A stretch of 64,000 nt of DNA from Brachynemurus nebulosus (lineage: Eukaryota; Arthropoda; Insecta; Neuroptera; Myrmeleontidae). The notes beneath the pieces are model-generated. The model ran no database searches. It worked only from the letters and a program-made list of their open reading frames with translations, and was not told where the DNA came from. Position numbers and translations under genes: made by a program. The stretch spans positions 14,052,725-14,116,724 of the forward strand of contig JAPWDM010000001.1 of NCBI GenBank assembly GCA_035578155.1, read 5' to 3'. Within the stretch, counting starts at the first letter, position 1. Every line of letters starts with the position of its first letter. Positions 51,326-64,000 of this stretch are shown here, one piece after another.

Positions 51326-51790
51326 GAAAACATCAGTTAAAATCTCAGCCTAATTGTCATAATAATCATAATTATTCCACTATGGTTTAAAAAAGATATA
51401 TGTTTGGCTTTACATCTAATGTTTTTAAACTGAGCTCGTGAATAACCATTTTGTCCCGATTTATTCGTCTTCCCGGATTCAGCCCAGTTTAATACGCACA
51501 TAAGCAAAGGTACATAAGCAAATTCGTTCATTCGTCATAAGGTACATATAGTGCAGGCACTATATGTACCTTATGACGTGTACTAACAGTAATTGGTACA
51601 TTAATTACTATCCAAATACATGGCGTATTGCTTGAGTGTTTCATCATAATCCCTTATCACCGTTATCGTGTTAAACGTTAAAAGTTTTATTACCCTAACT
51701 TTCTTTAGTTATTGGTCGGATTATAGTGACCAAACTTACAAATTTCCCTTCCATTATCGTTTTTAAAAAAAAAAACCGCTTTATGTATAG
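51326..51790. other. Non-coding, with a perfect palindrome
   Basis: Contains the 46-bp palindrome at 51533-51578; otherwise nothing recognised. Confidence 0.5.
51533..51578. repeat. Perfect 46-bp hairpin
   Basis: A 22-bp stem (CGTCATAAGGTACATATAGT plus GC) with a 2-nt AG centre. Confidence 0.95.
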
Positions 51791-53293
51791 AAAAACGCCG
51801 TGAGCAGCGGGGCCCCATCACGGTAGTCGAATTTTCCCCTTCATCTTCGGTATTGAATGTCTACAAGCGAAATGTGATTGAAAGTCTACAACCGAATTGT
51901 CATTTTGTTGGTTTCAAAACTGGTGATGAGTGTTCGGCTGATCGAGGCTTTAAAAAAAGGTTTTAAGTATTTAAGGGCGGTATCTCAGTAAAGTTCAATT
52001 TTGTGCCGAAAACAGGTAGCAGAAAAAAAGCCAACACAATTCGTACGAGGACATTCCTGCCCATGTTTATCCGCTAATTGCCTTTATGTTTTAGTTTTAA
52101 ATATTAAAAAAGGACCTTCAATAGTAAACTGGAAGGCCTTTATAAAGATATTTTTTCTTTCCAAAAAAATCCAAAATTTCTATTTTATAAATACTAAAAA
52201 TCCAAAATTCCTAATTTATAAATAAACAGTGACTTTAATAACATTTTTAAATTACTTAATATGTATGTATTTCATTTGTCATAAAAGTAAGTTCACTTTT
52301 TTTTAAATTTTTTAAAATTACTATTCGCCTACTTGTATTTAGAATAAACATAATGCTTTTAAAACACATTTACCAATAGCATTCAATTCCGATGTAAAAA
52401 TGGGAGAAGTGGGGGGAAAAGTGATGCGGACTCCCTACAAGGTACTAGCTGGATACTAACTGAATACACGTACAAAATTTCAGCCCTCTAGGTTTCCTTA
52501 TGGAGTCTCTAGACGTGTTAGAAAACAAGCAAAAAAATTAAGGAAATATTGGCGTAAAAATCGTGGGGGTAAGGGTTAAAAGTTGAAACCTCCAAAAAAC
52601 AGTGTCTGGCTATTAGCTTAACCTGTACACCAAATTTCAGCCCTCTAGGTTTATTTGGGGAGATTTTGACCCGAACGAAACTGTTAAAAAACAAGAAAAA
52701 TCATGTTCTTTTGGGTATAAAAATGGTGGGGGTAGGGGTTAAAAGTCGAGACTCCCAAAAGGCACCCCCTTGATACTAACTCAATCCGAATACAAAATTT
52801 CAGCCCTCTAGGTTTATTCGGGTGACCTGTGCGAGTGGTACAAACTTCGAAAACGTCGAAAATGCATGAAATTGTAGCTTAAAAATGAGGGGGGTGGGGG
52901 TAAAATATTAAAACCTCCAAAAAGCACAACCTAGGTACGAACTTTATCAACACACCAAATTTCAACCCTCTACGTTAATTCTGGGGGGCTGGGGGCCTGT
53001 TAGATCCAGCGAAAATCGTTTTTCCCCCCTCTACTCCCACCATATCATCCTAGGAAGCTGAATTTTGGATATGTTGTAGATAATTGACCGAAACATTATT
53101 TAAAACCGGTTTGAAAAAGTTTTATTGCTTTTCCGCCCCCCACCACCCCCTTAAAGGTCGGGTCAGAAAAAAAATTTGCCCAAAATTTGACCCCACTTTG
53201 ATAGTATGAGGTGCCTCGAAAATGAGCCCCATTTACCAAATTTCATCTCTTAACTTCCATAGGGGGGCCCTACACAAATTAAAAGGTGGCGGG

Positions 53294-53372
<79 letters not shown>

Positions 53373-53497
53373 CATTTTTTTTTTTCTACATATTCGTGTT
53401 CTACGGGTCCGAAAACGGATAGCGCCCCTACTCTCGCCTCTCGCAGCTCTTATCGTATAGACTGTATAAGTCTAATTTTTCGGAGAAAATTCGACTA
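51791..53497 (-). mobile_element. Family A copy A4
   Basis: Runs from AAAAACGCCGTGAGCAGCGG (3' hairpin end) to TTTTCGGAGAAAATTCGACTA (5' end) in inverted orientation. About 1.7 kb, the cleanest single full-length copy. TA tract at 53297-53368. Confidence 0.87.
53297..53368. repeat. (TA)n in family A copy A4
   Basis: About 72 bp of TA at the fixed family position. Confidence 0.97.
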
Positions 53498-54437
53498 AAA
53501 AATTGGAAATCTAGATAAGCGTAAATACATAAATCCATGATGTTAATGCAATATTACCAGGATTGTAATGCGTTTAACATATTCGCATTTTTCTAAATGT
53601 CCTTCTGCTTTAACGTTTGACGTGATGAAATGTGTTTTTAATGTTTTCAGTTATTATTTACAATGACATCGTCGAAATAAACAACGTCGAAATAAGCCCC
53701 ACGCCCCTACCACTCCACGCCTATGCATCTTTGAGCGGCGAATGTTGTCGCATTCATCACGATGATATATTAAGACATGAATATTTTAGAAGGCGAAAAA
53801 GATGGATATCGTAGAACACTTCGTTCCCTCAATCCGTCGTGCTGGATAAAAAAAAAAAATAAAATCAGTTTTAATATTTTTAATGCTCACTCATTTTGAA
53901 ATATTTGTATTATTATCGTGCGAAATTTACTAAATGGTAGAAAGTATGTCGGTGTTGAATGTTGAAGTGTAAATTTAATTTCTACAGTTTGAAAATATGA
54001 ACAAGATTATAAAAATCGCAAAAAATTGGCAATTTGATTTTTATTAAAATCAAAAAAAGTCGAGTTTCGTACATACATGTATCTAAATAAGCCTCTTGAT
54101 TTGGTTCCCTTGAGGATACCATTATTTTTTCAAATTTTTTTCTTCTTTCTTATTGTAGTAGATTTATTTCGTGTTTTGTAGTAGAATTTTCTTCTTTCTT
54201 ATTGTAGTAAATTTATTTCGTGTTTTTGAGACTCTTACACTCCCAAAGCTTTAATAAACAAAAACGTAAATATGCAGTCAACGAAATAGTTTTTTATCTA
54301 CGACTACATCTACCATGAAATTGCTACTTTTTAGGTAAGCTATTTTTTACATTTATCCGAGCAAAATTTTCTACTTTACTAATGTGTGTGTAAAGACGCA
54401 CAGCATACTCCACTTTTATTAATTTTTCTCTATATTT
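53498..54437. other. No gene recognised
   Basis: A 40-bp direct repeat (TTCTTCTTTCTTATTGTAGT start) occurs at about 54139 and 54189. CGTCGAAATAA is repeated near 53668 and 53683. Confidence 0.45.
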
Positions 54438-54702
<265 letters not shown>

Positions 54703-54833
54703 GGGGTGCGCCATAAGTTCTCGGTCTAACATGATCAAACTTATTTAAAGGTGACGTAATTTATACTCACAGAAAGTATTAAGTTTCTAGTAATCGAGTG
54801 GACTAGCAGTGGGCGAGCTTACATTAGTTTTAT

Positions 54834-54955
54834 ATGTCGACCGTTTCAAAAATTGAATATCGTGTAGTCATAAAATTTCTGACAAAAGAAAGACAAACTC
54901 CAGAAGAAATTAAGGACAGATTGGATGGTGTATACGATAAAGCCGTGCAAAAGGT
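54834..54955 (+). pseudogene. Mariner transposase N-terminal fragment
   Basis: ATG-initiated. KIEYRVVIKFLTKERQTPEE then IKDRLDGVYDKA is the first helix-turn-helix of mariner-type transposases (the usual form is K-x-E-x-R-x-V-I-K-F-L-x-K-E-G-K-T-P-x-E-I-x-x-R-L-x-x-V-Y). After about 40 residues, similarity stops at three tandem copies of TTGCGGTACGAGT (54958-55016). A GGGGTGCGCCATAAGTTCTC stretch 130 bp upstream (54703) may be the element's terminal repeat. No catalytic domain. It is a different fragment from the 28-kb mariner C-terminus. Confidence 0.75.
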
Positions 54956-55018
54956 TTCGTTTGCGGTACGAGTCCCTCAACTTGCGGTACGAGTACTTTC
55001 GTTTGCGGTACGAGTAAA
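54956..55018. repeat. Tandem repeat, about 21-bp unit x3
   Basis: (C/G)TTTGCGGTACGAGT-type units at 54958, 54981 and 55000 truncate the mariner frame. Confidence 0.85.
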
Positions 55019-55540
55019 GGGGTGGAACGAAACTGACTTCTTTTTTTTTAGGCACTTTTGATTACTGGATTCATATTCTAGGGGCGCGTATGAATATTAA
55101 GCATAGAGATACATAGAGAGACAACTTAAAAAATCGTTTAAAAAGTTAAATAGTCATTAATGAAAAAGATGACAGCAGTCATTTGTATTTCTAAACTATA
55201 TTTTGTCTTTATCTAACGAATGACAAAATACATTTGTTAAAGAAATCTAATTTTGAGTCAGGAATAAACAAAGATACACTAAGCCTTTAATGTCTTGTTG
55301 TCACACTCTTATCAAGTGTTTATACTGGGGTTTTTGTTGTCATAGATCCCAGTTGTGTACAACATACTTGCTTCAAAAATAGGTACATACATAGTTGGCC
55401 ATCCATGTATATCACTGACATTAAGACAATTAAATTTATGGTATCGATTATTCGATCACAGGGGATAATTTGGAAATAGATACTTCTACTTTAAATTACT
55501 CGAAAACGATAATATTTATCGGAATGCAACAAGTCAATGC
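55019..55540. other. No gene recognised
   Basis: AT-rich non-coding sequence. Confidence 0.4.
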
Positions 55541-55675
55541 AACTATTTTAGATAGATATAGATTACGTTATGTAGGGTCCGACAGCGTCAGTGGGACAAA
55601 GTATCAAAAATAAAATAACTAACCGATTTTGAAGATTTTTTCACTATTACAGAGGTAAGCTAAATCACTATATTG
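55541..55675 (+). mobile_element. Family B monomer, left of the Penelope element
   Basis: AGATAGATATAGATTACGTT and CCGATTTTGAAGATTTTTTC match the family B array. The same copy appears to continue at 58320-58490 beyond the Penelope-like insertion. Confidence 0.65.
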
Positions 55676-55750
55676 AGACGTACTGTGGGCTGGATTATAC
55701 ATAATAATAAAGTTTTTCTCCTTAAGTACCCACCGAAAATATAAAATATT

Positions 55751-55793
55751 CGCTAGACCGGTTTCGGCTACTTTTGAGCCCTCTTCAGTAGCA
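55751..55793 (-). ncRNA. Hammerhead ribozyme-like motif
   Basis: On the minus strand: stem I GCTA, core CTGAAGA, stem II GGCT/AGCC (one extra G), GAAA, CCGG for a minimal stem III, cleavage-site GTC, then stem I TAGC. The core fits CUGANGA (position 7 is free), GAAA and the UH cleavage rule. Penelope-like elements are known to carry minimal type I hammerheads in their repeats. The location just downstream of the endonuclease frame agrees. The one-base stem II imbalance may lower activity. Confidence 0.72.
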
Positions 55794-56109
55794 TAAAATA
55801 TAAAAAAGAGAACGATAAATATATAAAGAATACAAAAAATCAGAAATGGAGTAAAACTAGAAATATAAATATAGAAAAAAAAAAAAAAGAAAAAAAAAAC
55901 AAATAAAATAAAGGATTAGGAAAATTATTTTCCTTCTTTAACACCCATTAAATTATAAATATATAAATATAAAAGAATGAAAAAAAATTAAAAACAGCGT
56001 TAAAAATCAGAACAAACCAGATCTCCTTTTGATTTTAAACCGTCAAAAACAGTTAAACCTCAAAAACACAATATTTGTATAAACGTCACTTCGGTGATAG
56101 CAGTGAATT

Positions 56110-56660
56110 TTAAACAAATGTAAAATATTCTGAAATGGAGGCCTGTTTTATACGATTTCGCATCAAAATTCTCGTGTTCTGATTGGTTTTGATATTTGGA
56201 CCAGTCACGGGATGGGTGTGTTCCATTGAGTGAACTTTCCTAGCACACAGACTGTATAGATCAGAGAATGGAACAGGACCCTTGTCATTATTCAAAGTGT
56301 TTTTTCCCAACCTGCTAATATACACACTTTCGAAGGCATCCAATATTAATGGATTGGGTACTAATTTCAGCAACTCCATCTCACCAACCTGATGACCCGT
56401 GACTCGTGTACATGAGAAGCCACTGCTGACTTTTCACTAGGACAATATCTGATATGTGCAACGTGTTCTTTGTATCGTACATTTAGAGGGCGCCGTGTTT
56501 GTCCTACGTAATGTTTATCACAAATTCGACAGTTAATTTTATATATTCCAGACTTTTGAAGATCCGGAATTCGGTCCTTGGTATTACCCAGCAATGAACT
56601 TAATTTATCTTTGGCTGTATAAGCTACCTGTAAGTTCGTGTTAAAGCTCTCCATAGTATT
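56110..56660 (-). pseudogene. Penelope GIY-YIG endonuclease
   Basis: The first piece (56654-56367) reads LSSLLGNTKDR, then SGIYKINCRICDKHYVGQTR and RPLNVRYKEH: the GIY motif, Y-V-G and the catalytic Arg of the GIY-YIG nuclease, with the CxxC insert typical of Penelope-like elements. The second piece (56379-56110) continues in another frame with LVPNPLILDAFESVYISR, where Glu is the metal-binding residue, then LNNDKGPVP. A frameshift near 56385-56400 separates them. The enzyme nicks the target to prime reverse transcription. Confidence 0.88.
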
Positions 56661-56699
56661 AGAAACCGATACCGATTTCTTGCCAGAAAAAATTGCCAG

Positions 56700-58280
<1,581 letters not shown>

Positions 58281-58319
58281 ATAAAGTCCGCCTAGAATAT
58301 ACGGTCGAGCTGATTTTTT

Positions 58320-58490
58320 AAAGAGGTTCCAAAAATACCAAAACTAATTACCTAGCCGATTTTAAAAATTCGTTTACTCTTAGAAAGCTTAATTATTTTA
58401 AACGGGTCCAGGTCTTAGATAAGATCCGCCAGTGCTGAATATTTAGAAATTCGCTATGTTATGCAGATGCGGCGACAGGGGTATTTTATA
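58320..58490 (+). mobile_element. Family B 3' end, right of the Penelope element
   Basis: Monomer AATTACCTAGCCGATTTTAA, then AAGATCCGCCAGTGC, GAAATTCGCTATGTTATGC, hairpin GCAG-ATG-CGGC (imperfect), CAGGGGTATTTT. Confidence 0.75.
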
Positions 58491-59345
58491 TAATAATTTT
58501 AATGTATTCTATTGGTATCAAATTTATATTATTTACTGTGAATTCCATGTTAGTTGTAAATAAAGTATAGTGCGTAACTCGGTTATAGAGCATATTACAC
58601 ACTCGCTACTGCACGTCTCGTGTGTAATATGTAGTTTACGATCTCAGTCACGTAATAAAATATTAGTTTCCTATTTCCAAATCATATATAAACGAAATAA
58701 TACTTTAAAATTGAATATTTTTTTCTAATAGTTACTTAGGAAATCGCTCCATTTAGAATCTATACATATACATAAATCGATTCCTTTCTTTTAACAAATA
58801 TAAATATTATAATTTTTCCATACATTTTTTACATGGATGTCTCACTGCAAATCACCTCGTAGATAGGTATAATACAAAACCAATGTTAGTTTTAAAATGA
58901 CATGGCGACGTTGAAAGTAAACTAAATATACTTTTGTAGCTAAAACAATATATATATTGTCAAACATACCTATACGTGGGGAACGCAGGGTTCTATACAG
59001 TTAGTATATAATATAGATAGTAGTACATATTATAATTTTATATCGAAAATATATAGCTCCTTAGTGTTTTATGAAATGTAACAAAGACATTCTTTGTCTA
59101 TGCACATATTAACGGTATACTATACTATACTATGTGCAGTAAGCAGTACGGGATAAGTTGTAGAAACTGCACAGATGCTTTAATGTGCTATATAGTTATA
59201 GATATGTATATTGCCCTGCGATGGGTGTTGAAGCTTTGGTTGAAATGATAGTATGTATATTTATATATAGAATGTGACCAGTGTCTATTTTAGTACGGAA
59301 AATAATCCATGATATTTTATATACTTGCGTTAATACAAACACAAA
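58491..59345. other. No gene recognised
   Basis: A hairpin CATATTACACAC/GTGTGTAATATG lies at 58590-58630. CTATACTATACTATG lies near 59117. Otherwise nothing supported. Confidence 0.45.
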
Positions 59346-59350
59346 AAATT

Positions 59351-59545
59351 TGGCCCCGAGTTGGTCTAGTAGTTAGCAAATTTGGTCTTGTTTGGTAGAT
59401 CATGAGTTCGAAACCAACCGGGGAAGATACGTCATCAACATTACCATACCGCTCATTTATCAATAATCATTTCTACACCAAAATCAATACTCTATTTCAA
59501 CGGTGCATATGACCTTAGCTGTTGCGCACCTAACCAATATAATGG
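59351..59545 (+). mobile_element. tRNA-derived SINE
   Basis: The head (59351-59424) resembles a tRNA. GGCCCCG at the start can pair with CGGGG at the end. TTGGTCTAGTAGTTAGCA is a good D-arm/box A. GAGTTCGAAAC is a box B with the T-loop TTCGAAA. The anticodon arm is not intact. The body to about 59545 is unrelated to tRNA. A poly(A)-like tail or target duplication was not found, and family A follows directly. Confidence 0.6.
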
Positions 59546-59550
59546 ATTCT

Positions 59551-61160
<1,610 letters not shown>

Positions 61161-62418
61161 AAAAAATATTGAGCCTGTTTATGTATGGAGAACTGCCGAC
61201 AATACTGAGGATGCGCACTTTAAATTAATTTTCTACTAGGGTCTCCTTGCAAAAGTTGGTTCACCACATCCCAGGATTTTTTCAGGATTATATGACACCA
61301 ATTAAAGTGTCTCAAATAAGTAAAATAAAATTATTTTGAAATTGGCAGACATGTACGGCCTGCGTAGGTTGTCCCAGAATGATTTAGTCCAACTATAACA
61401 ATGTAAAGGAAATAAAAAAAATGAAACAATATTTTTAGACATTTCTTATACTTACTAGAAATTATCTAGAGAAAGGTAAAATATTATAGGTATAGGTCGG
61501 ATGTCGGGACCTTTACCTACTTGTTAGTAAAAGAATAGCTACTTATGCAACGAGAAAATTATGAAGAATTTTATGTACGAACCGTGTTTATGGCCGAGTG
61601 AATTTGCTCCGCTGACCAATAAAAAAGGTGGGTTTATAAAATTCTTAGCTGAAAAAATTCCTAACATTATCGTTAAATATCGAATTTATAAATCCGAAGT
61701 CTTTATTCTAAATAAAAAATTTATCTATATTATTATTATTATGATTAGTAATAATATAATAAAGAGAGAAAATTGGTTTGTATAGCCGAGGTAAACTCAA
61801 AAAACCCTGGACCTATTTTGAAAATTTTTTCATTGTTACAAAGTTAATTCCAAAAGCACCCAGCTGGTATTGAAAGTTTTTTACTGTTGGGAAGCTAAAC
61901 AATTCCAGGTTGAAATGGGCTATATTATGTTAGGCTGTCCAGGATTCTGGAGAAATTTCTTTTCAAATGCTATTAAATTAGGGAAAAAGTTAAAATAAAT
62001 TCAAAAGTGTCTATCAGGGTTTTAGAGATCGAGTTTCAAATAAACAGCTAGACGGAACTTGGGTAGTAAGATCACAGTGATTATGGACCAGTGAATAGTA
62101 AGGCCATAGTGATTATGGACCACTGGGTAGTAAAGTCTTAGTAATTATGAACTATTGATTAGTAAAGTAATATTGATTAAAAAAGAAACTGTAAAATATG
62201 TATAACAGTTGTAAAATATAAAATGTATATGTAGGAAATTATATAAAACACCAAAATGAAAACAAAATAGACACCTGAGCGAAGCCAGGATGGGCTGTTA
62301 GTTTTATATATAGTTGGAATATAAAACTTCAAACATGCTTTGGTTTTTCTTATCGTTTATTGTCATCTGAAGCTAACGAATAATATTTTTTTTAGGAAAT
62401 TTTCAACAAATATCATTA
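61161..62418. other. Non-coding, with short repeats
   Basis: A family-B-like monomer trace lies at 61800-61960 (ATTTTGAAAATTTTTTCATT). A 33-bp tandem repeat, (G/A)TAGTAA(G/A)..(A/T)(T/C)AGT(G/A)ATTATG, about three copies, lies at 62063-62180. The 74-codon frame at 61561-61785 has no motif. Confidence 0.5.
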
Positions 62419-63320
62419 GCTGTGTTCGGTAGCCTGTATTAGTGTATGTCAATTGAAATGAGTGTAAAGCCATGAGTGTAAGCAGTGTATACAGTGCAAC
62501 AGTTGGTAACAAACGTTTTTAGTGTACTTCGTGCAACCAAAAAGTGGCGGAATAATTTAAAAATTGTTGAGTTTGTTGGACACACGTAAATTTGTTCAAG
62601 TTAAAGATAAGCCTGAATATATTAAAAATTTAAATTCTTTTAATAGGAATCAATTAATAGTTACTGTAGTTACAGGATTAAGTTTAAATTGAACGGACAA
62701 GTGACATAAAACTACTGAAATTGCATTTTTTATTATTTATTAATAAGGAATACTTAATAAAATTTATCAAATTCATAATAAATATACTCTTTATTTTACA
62801 TTATATATTATAATGTAAATATAATATAATATATTAATATAATATAATATAATATAATATAATATATTTTTTTTACATTCTCCTTAATAAAAAGCTGCAA
62901 TTCGACTACTGCTTTCTTCGTCATCTACTGCTGTCACTACTGTTTTCTTCATCGATTTCCAAGTTATTATCACTATCATCACTATTAATTTCATTAATGA
63001 TTATACTTATCTGCTCCTTTAATAAGTATTTCCATGATATTTATTTTTGAAATAGAAATTTAAAAAAAAAAAAATGTAAAAGTAAAATGATACCAATTTA
63101 ATGTCAAAACCACGGTCAAAACGGTCAAAACCAAGCTAACTATGAATTTACACTCACTACACTAGTTGCTCTTTTTCAAACCCTGGTGTAATTCGTGCAG
63201 TATAAATTACACTACACTAGTATACCAAACAGTTGTTTTTATCTACACTGAATAATACCAAACGCATTTTCACTACAAAATTCAATAAAGTGTACACTAG
63301 TGCCGGCTACCAAACACTCC
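62419..63320. mobile_element. MITE with GTGTT(C/T)GGTAGCC ends
   Basis: 28-bp ends match at about 22 positions (left TGTGTTCGGTAGCC at 62421; right inverted GTGTTTGGTAGCC ending at 63318). Subterminal AGTGTA/TACACT words repeat on both sides (62445-62540 and 63150-63300). An acidic coding trace (SDDSDNNLEIDEENSSDSS) lies on the minus strand near 62915-63000. The end sequence is reminiscent of PIF/Harbinger elements; this is unproven. Confidence 0.68.
62812..62870. repeat. (AATAT)n simple repeat
   Basis: About ten AATAT-type units inside the MITE. Confidence 0.9.
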
Positions 63321-63350
63321 TACTAATAATATTTATTTAAAACTCATTAA

Positions 63351-64000
63351 CCCTTTATGGGCCAAGAATATTTCTAACAATTGTACAAGTCTCGTTTTTG
63401 GTACATAGTTTAGAAATATCGTAAATATTGAAATTCTGTCATGTATTCACCAGGGAAATGCGTGGAAATTGGTTTTTCCTTTCGTATCCATATGGCTACA
63501 TTGGCCTTTAACTGTAAATATTGCTTATATCTAAAATGTTGCCATATGGCTACACTGGCTTTTGAATAAAACAAACGTTTTAAAAAAAAAGAATATTTAT
63601 CTATTTCTACAAAACAGTTTTATTAATTTACAAGCAGAAATAATATTACGATTTATTACTGATGAAATGAAATAAAATATTGCTTTGTTTTGGTGAGACG
63701 AAGTCGTGTATCACATTTTACACATTTTAATGTCGTGAATGATTTTTTACAATGTAATCATCGACATTTGTTGGTCTAAACTAGCCAATGATGTATAAAG
63801 TCTTTTTATGACAATAAGCTGGATTACGAACGTTTGTGACTCTTATTTAAATAAAGTTCTTCAAAATCTGATTCTGACGCCAGAATTTCTGTGTCCTCAT
63901 TATCTAACTGGTGGTAAAATAGTCACATCACAGAGTTTACCATAAAATTTGCTATAGCGAACATAACTACACGTCTCATATTCCAAAAATGAAAAATGTT
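63351..64000 (-). mobile_element. piggyBac-like element, cut by the window edge
   Basis: TTAA (63347-63350) followed by CCCTTTATGGGCC fits the piggyBac target site and CCC start. On the minus strand it encodes the Cys-rich end described in the next entry. The other end lies beyond the window. Confidence 0.7.
63655..63960 (-). pseudogene. piggyBac transposase remnant
   Basis: The minus strand carries an acidic stretch, DNEDTEILASESDFEELYL (near 63850-63905), which resembles piggyBac N-termini. Then come stops, then CKKSFTTLKCVKCDTRLRL and FISFHQ to TAA (near 63655-63765), which is the C-terminal Cys-rich zinc domain. Two expected cysteines are replaced (Arg in LRL, Tyr before FISF). The DDD catalytic core is absent between them, so this is an internally deleted, dead copy. 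Recognition is by pattern only. Confidence 0.55.

Noticed and set aside
55845..55910. Poly(A)-rich stretch as a SINE or mRNA tail
   Set aside because: It lies within the Penelope 3' region, with no target duplication and no upstream SINE head.

Overview
The window is AT-rich eukaryotic DNA, almost certainly from an arthropod. I found one host-gene fragment: a 186-bp exon on the minus strand at 21.4-21.6 kb with canonical AG/GT splice borders. It encodes part of an immunoglobulin domain of the insect DIP/lachesin family (Dpr-interacting neural cell-adhesion proteins). A sap-sucking insect (Hemiptera) is a guess from the kind of mobile elements present and is not proven. The rest is intronic or intergenic sequence built from mobile elements, many nested, and about 18 long (TA)n tracts. 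The many Tyr-Ile open frames are translations of those tracts, not genes. Layout, left to right. 0-4.8 kb: small fold-back elements and a minisatellite. 4.9-9.9 kb: a decayed DIRS-type retroelement copy (minus strand; gag joined to a broken tyrosine recombinase) that appears to contain a 5'-truncated LINE. 9.9-13.7 kb: tandem duplication, fold-backs and two MITEs. 14.9-17.05 kb: a large inverted duplication with a LINE tail in one arm only. 19.6-25.7 kb: the DIP exon, a TA-flanked MITE and a family B repeat. 25.9-29.6 kb: a palindromic mariner relic with a different element inserted in each arm. 31.0-38.5 kb: a MITE, a complete family B copy, and two family A copies nested head to tail. 42.7-43.9 kb: a pogo-like element. 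44.4-49.8 kb: a structurally complete, open-framed DIRS retrotransposon. 50.5-51.3 kb: a small Helitron-like element within a hAT-like relic. 51.8-53.5 kb and 59.5-61.2 kb: further family A copies. 54.4-55.0 kb: a MITE and a mariner N-terminal fragment. 55.7-58.1 kb: a decayed Penelope-like element with a GIY-YIG endonuclease and a hammerhead-ribozyme-like RNA. 59.35 kb: a tRNA-derived SINE. 62.4-63.3 kb: another MITE. 63.35 kb to the right edge: a piggyBac-like remnant. Two repeat families dominate. Family A (5' end TAGTCGAATTTTC) and family B (5' end TAGCGAATTTC) both have the 5' terminal motif repeated inverted just inside a hairpin at the 3' end, a fixed internal (TA)n tract, and ends in T runs. 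This resembles Helentron-type non-autonomous elements. The best points for follow-up are the complete DIRS element, the reciprocal empty sites in two palindromes (which date insertions and fix element borders), the Penelope hammerhead, and the mirrored flanks of two (TA)n tracts.
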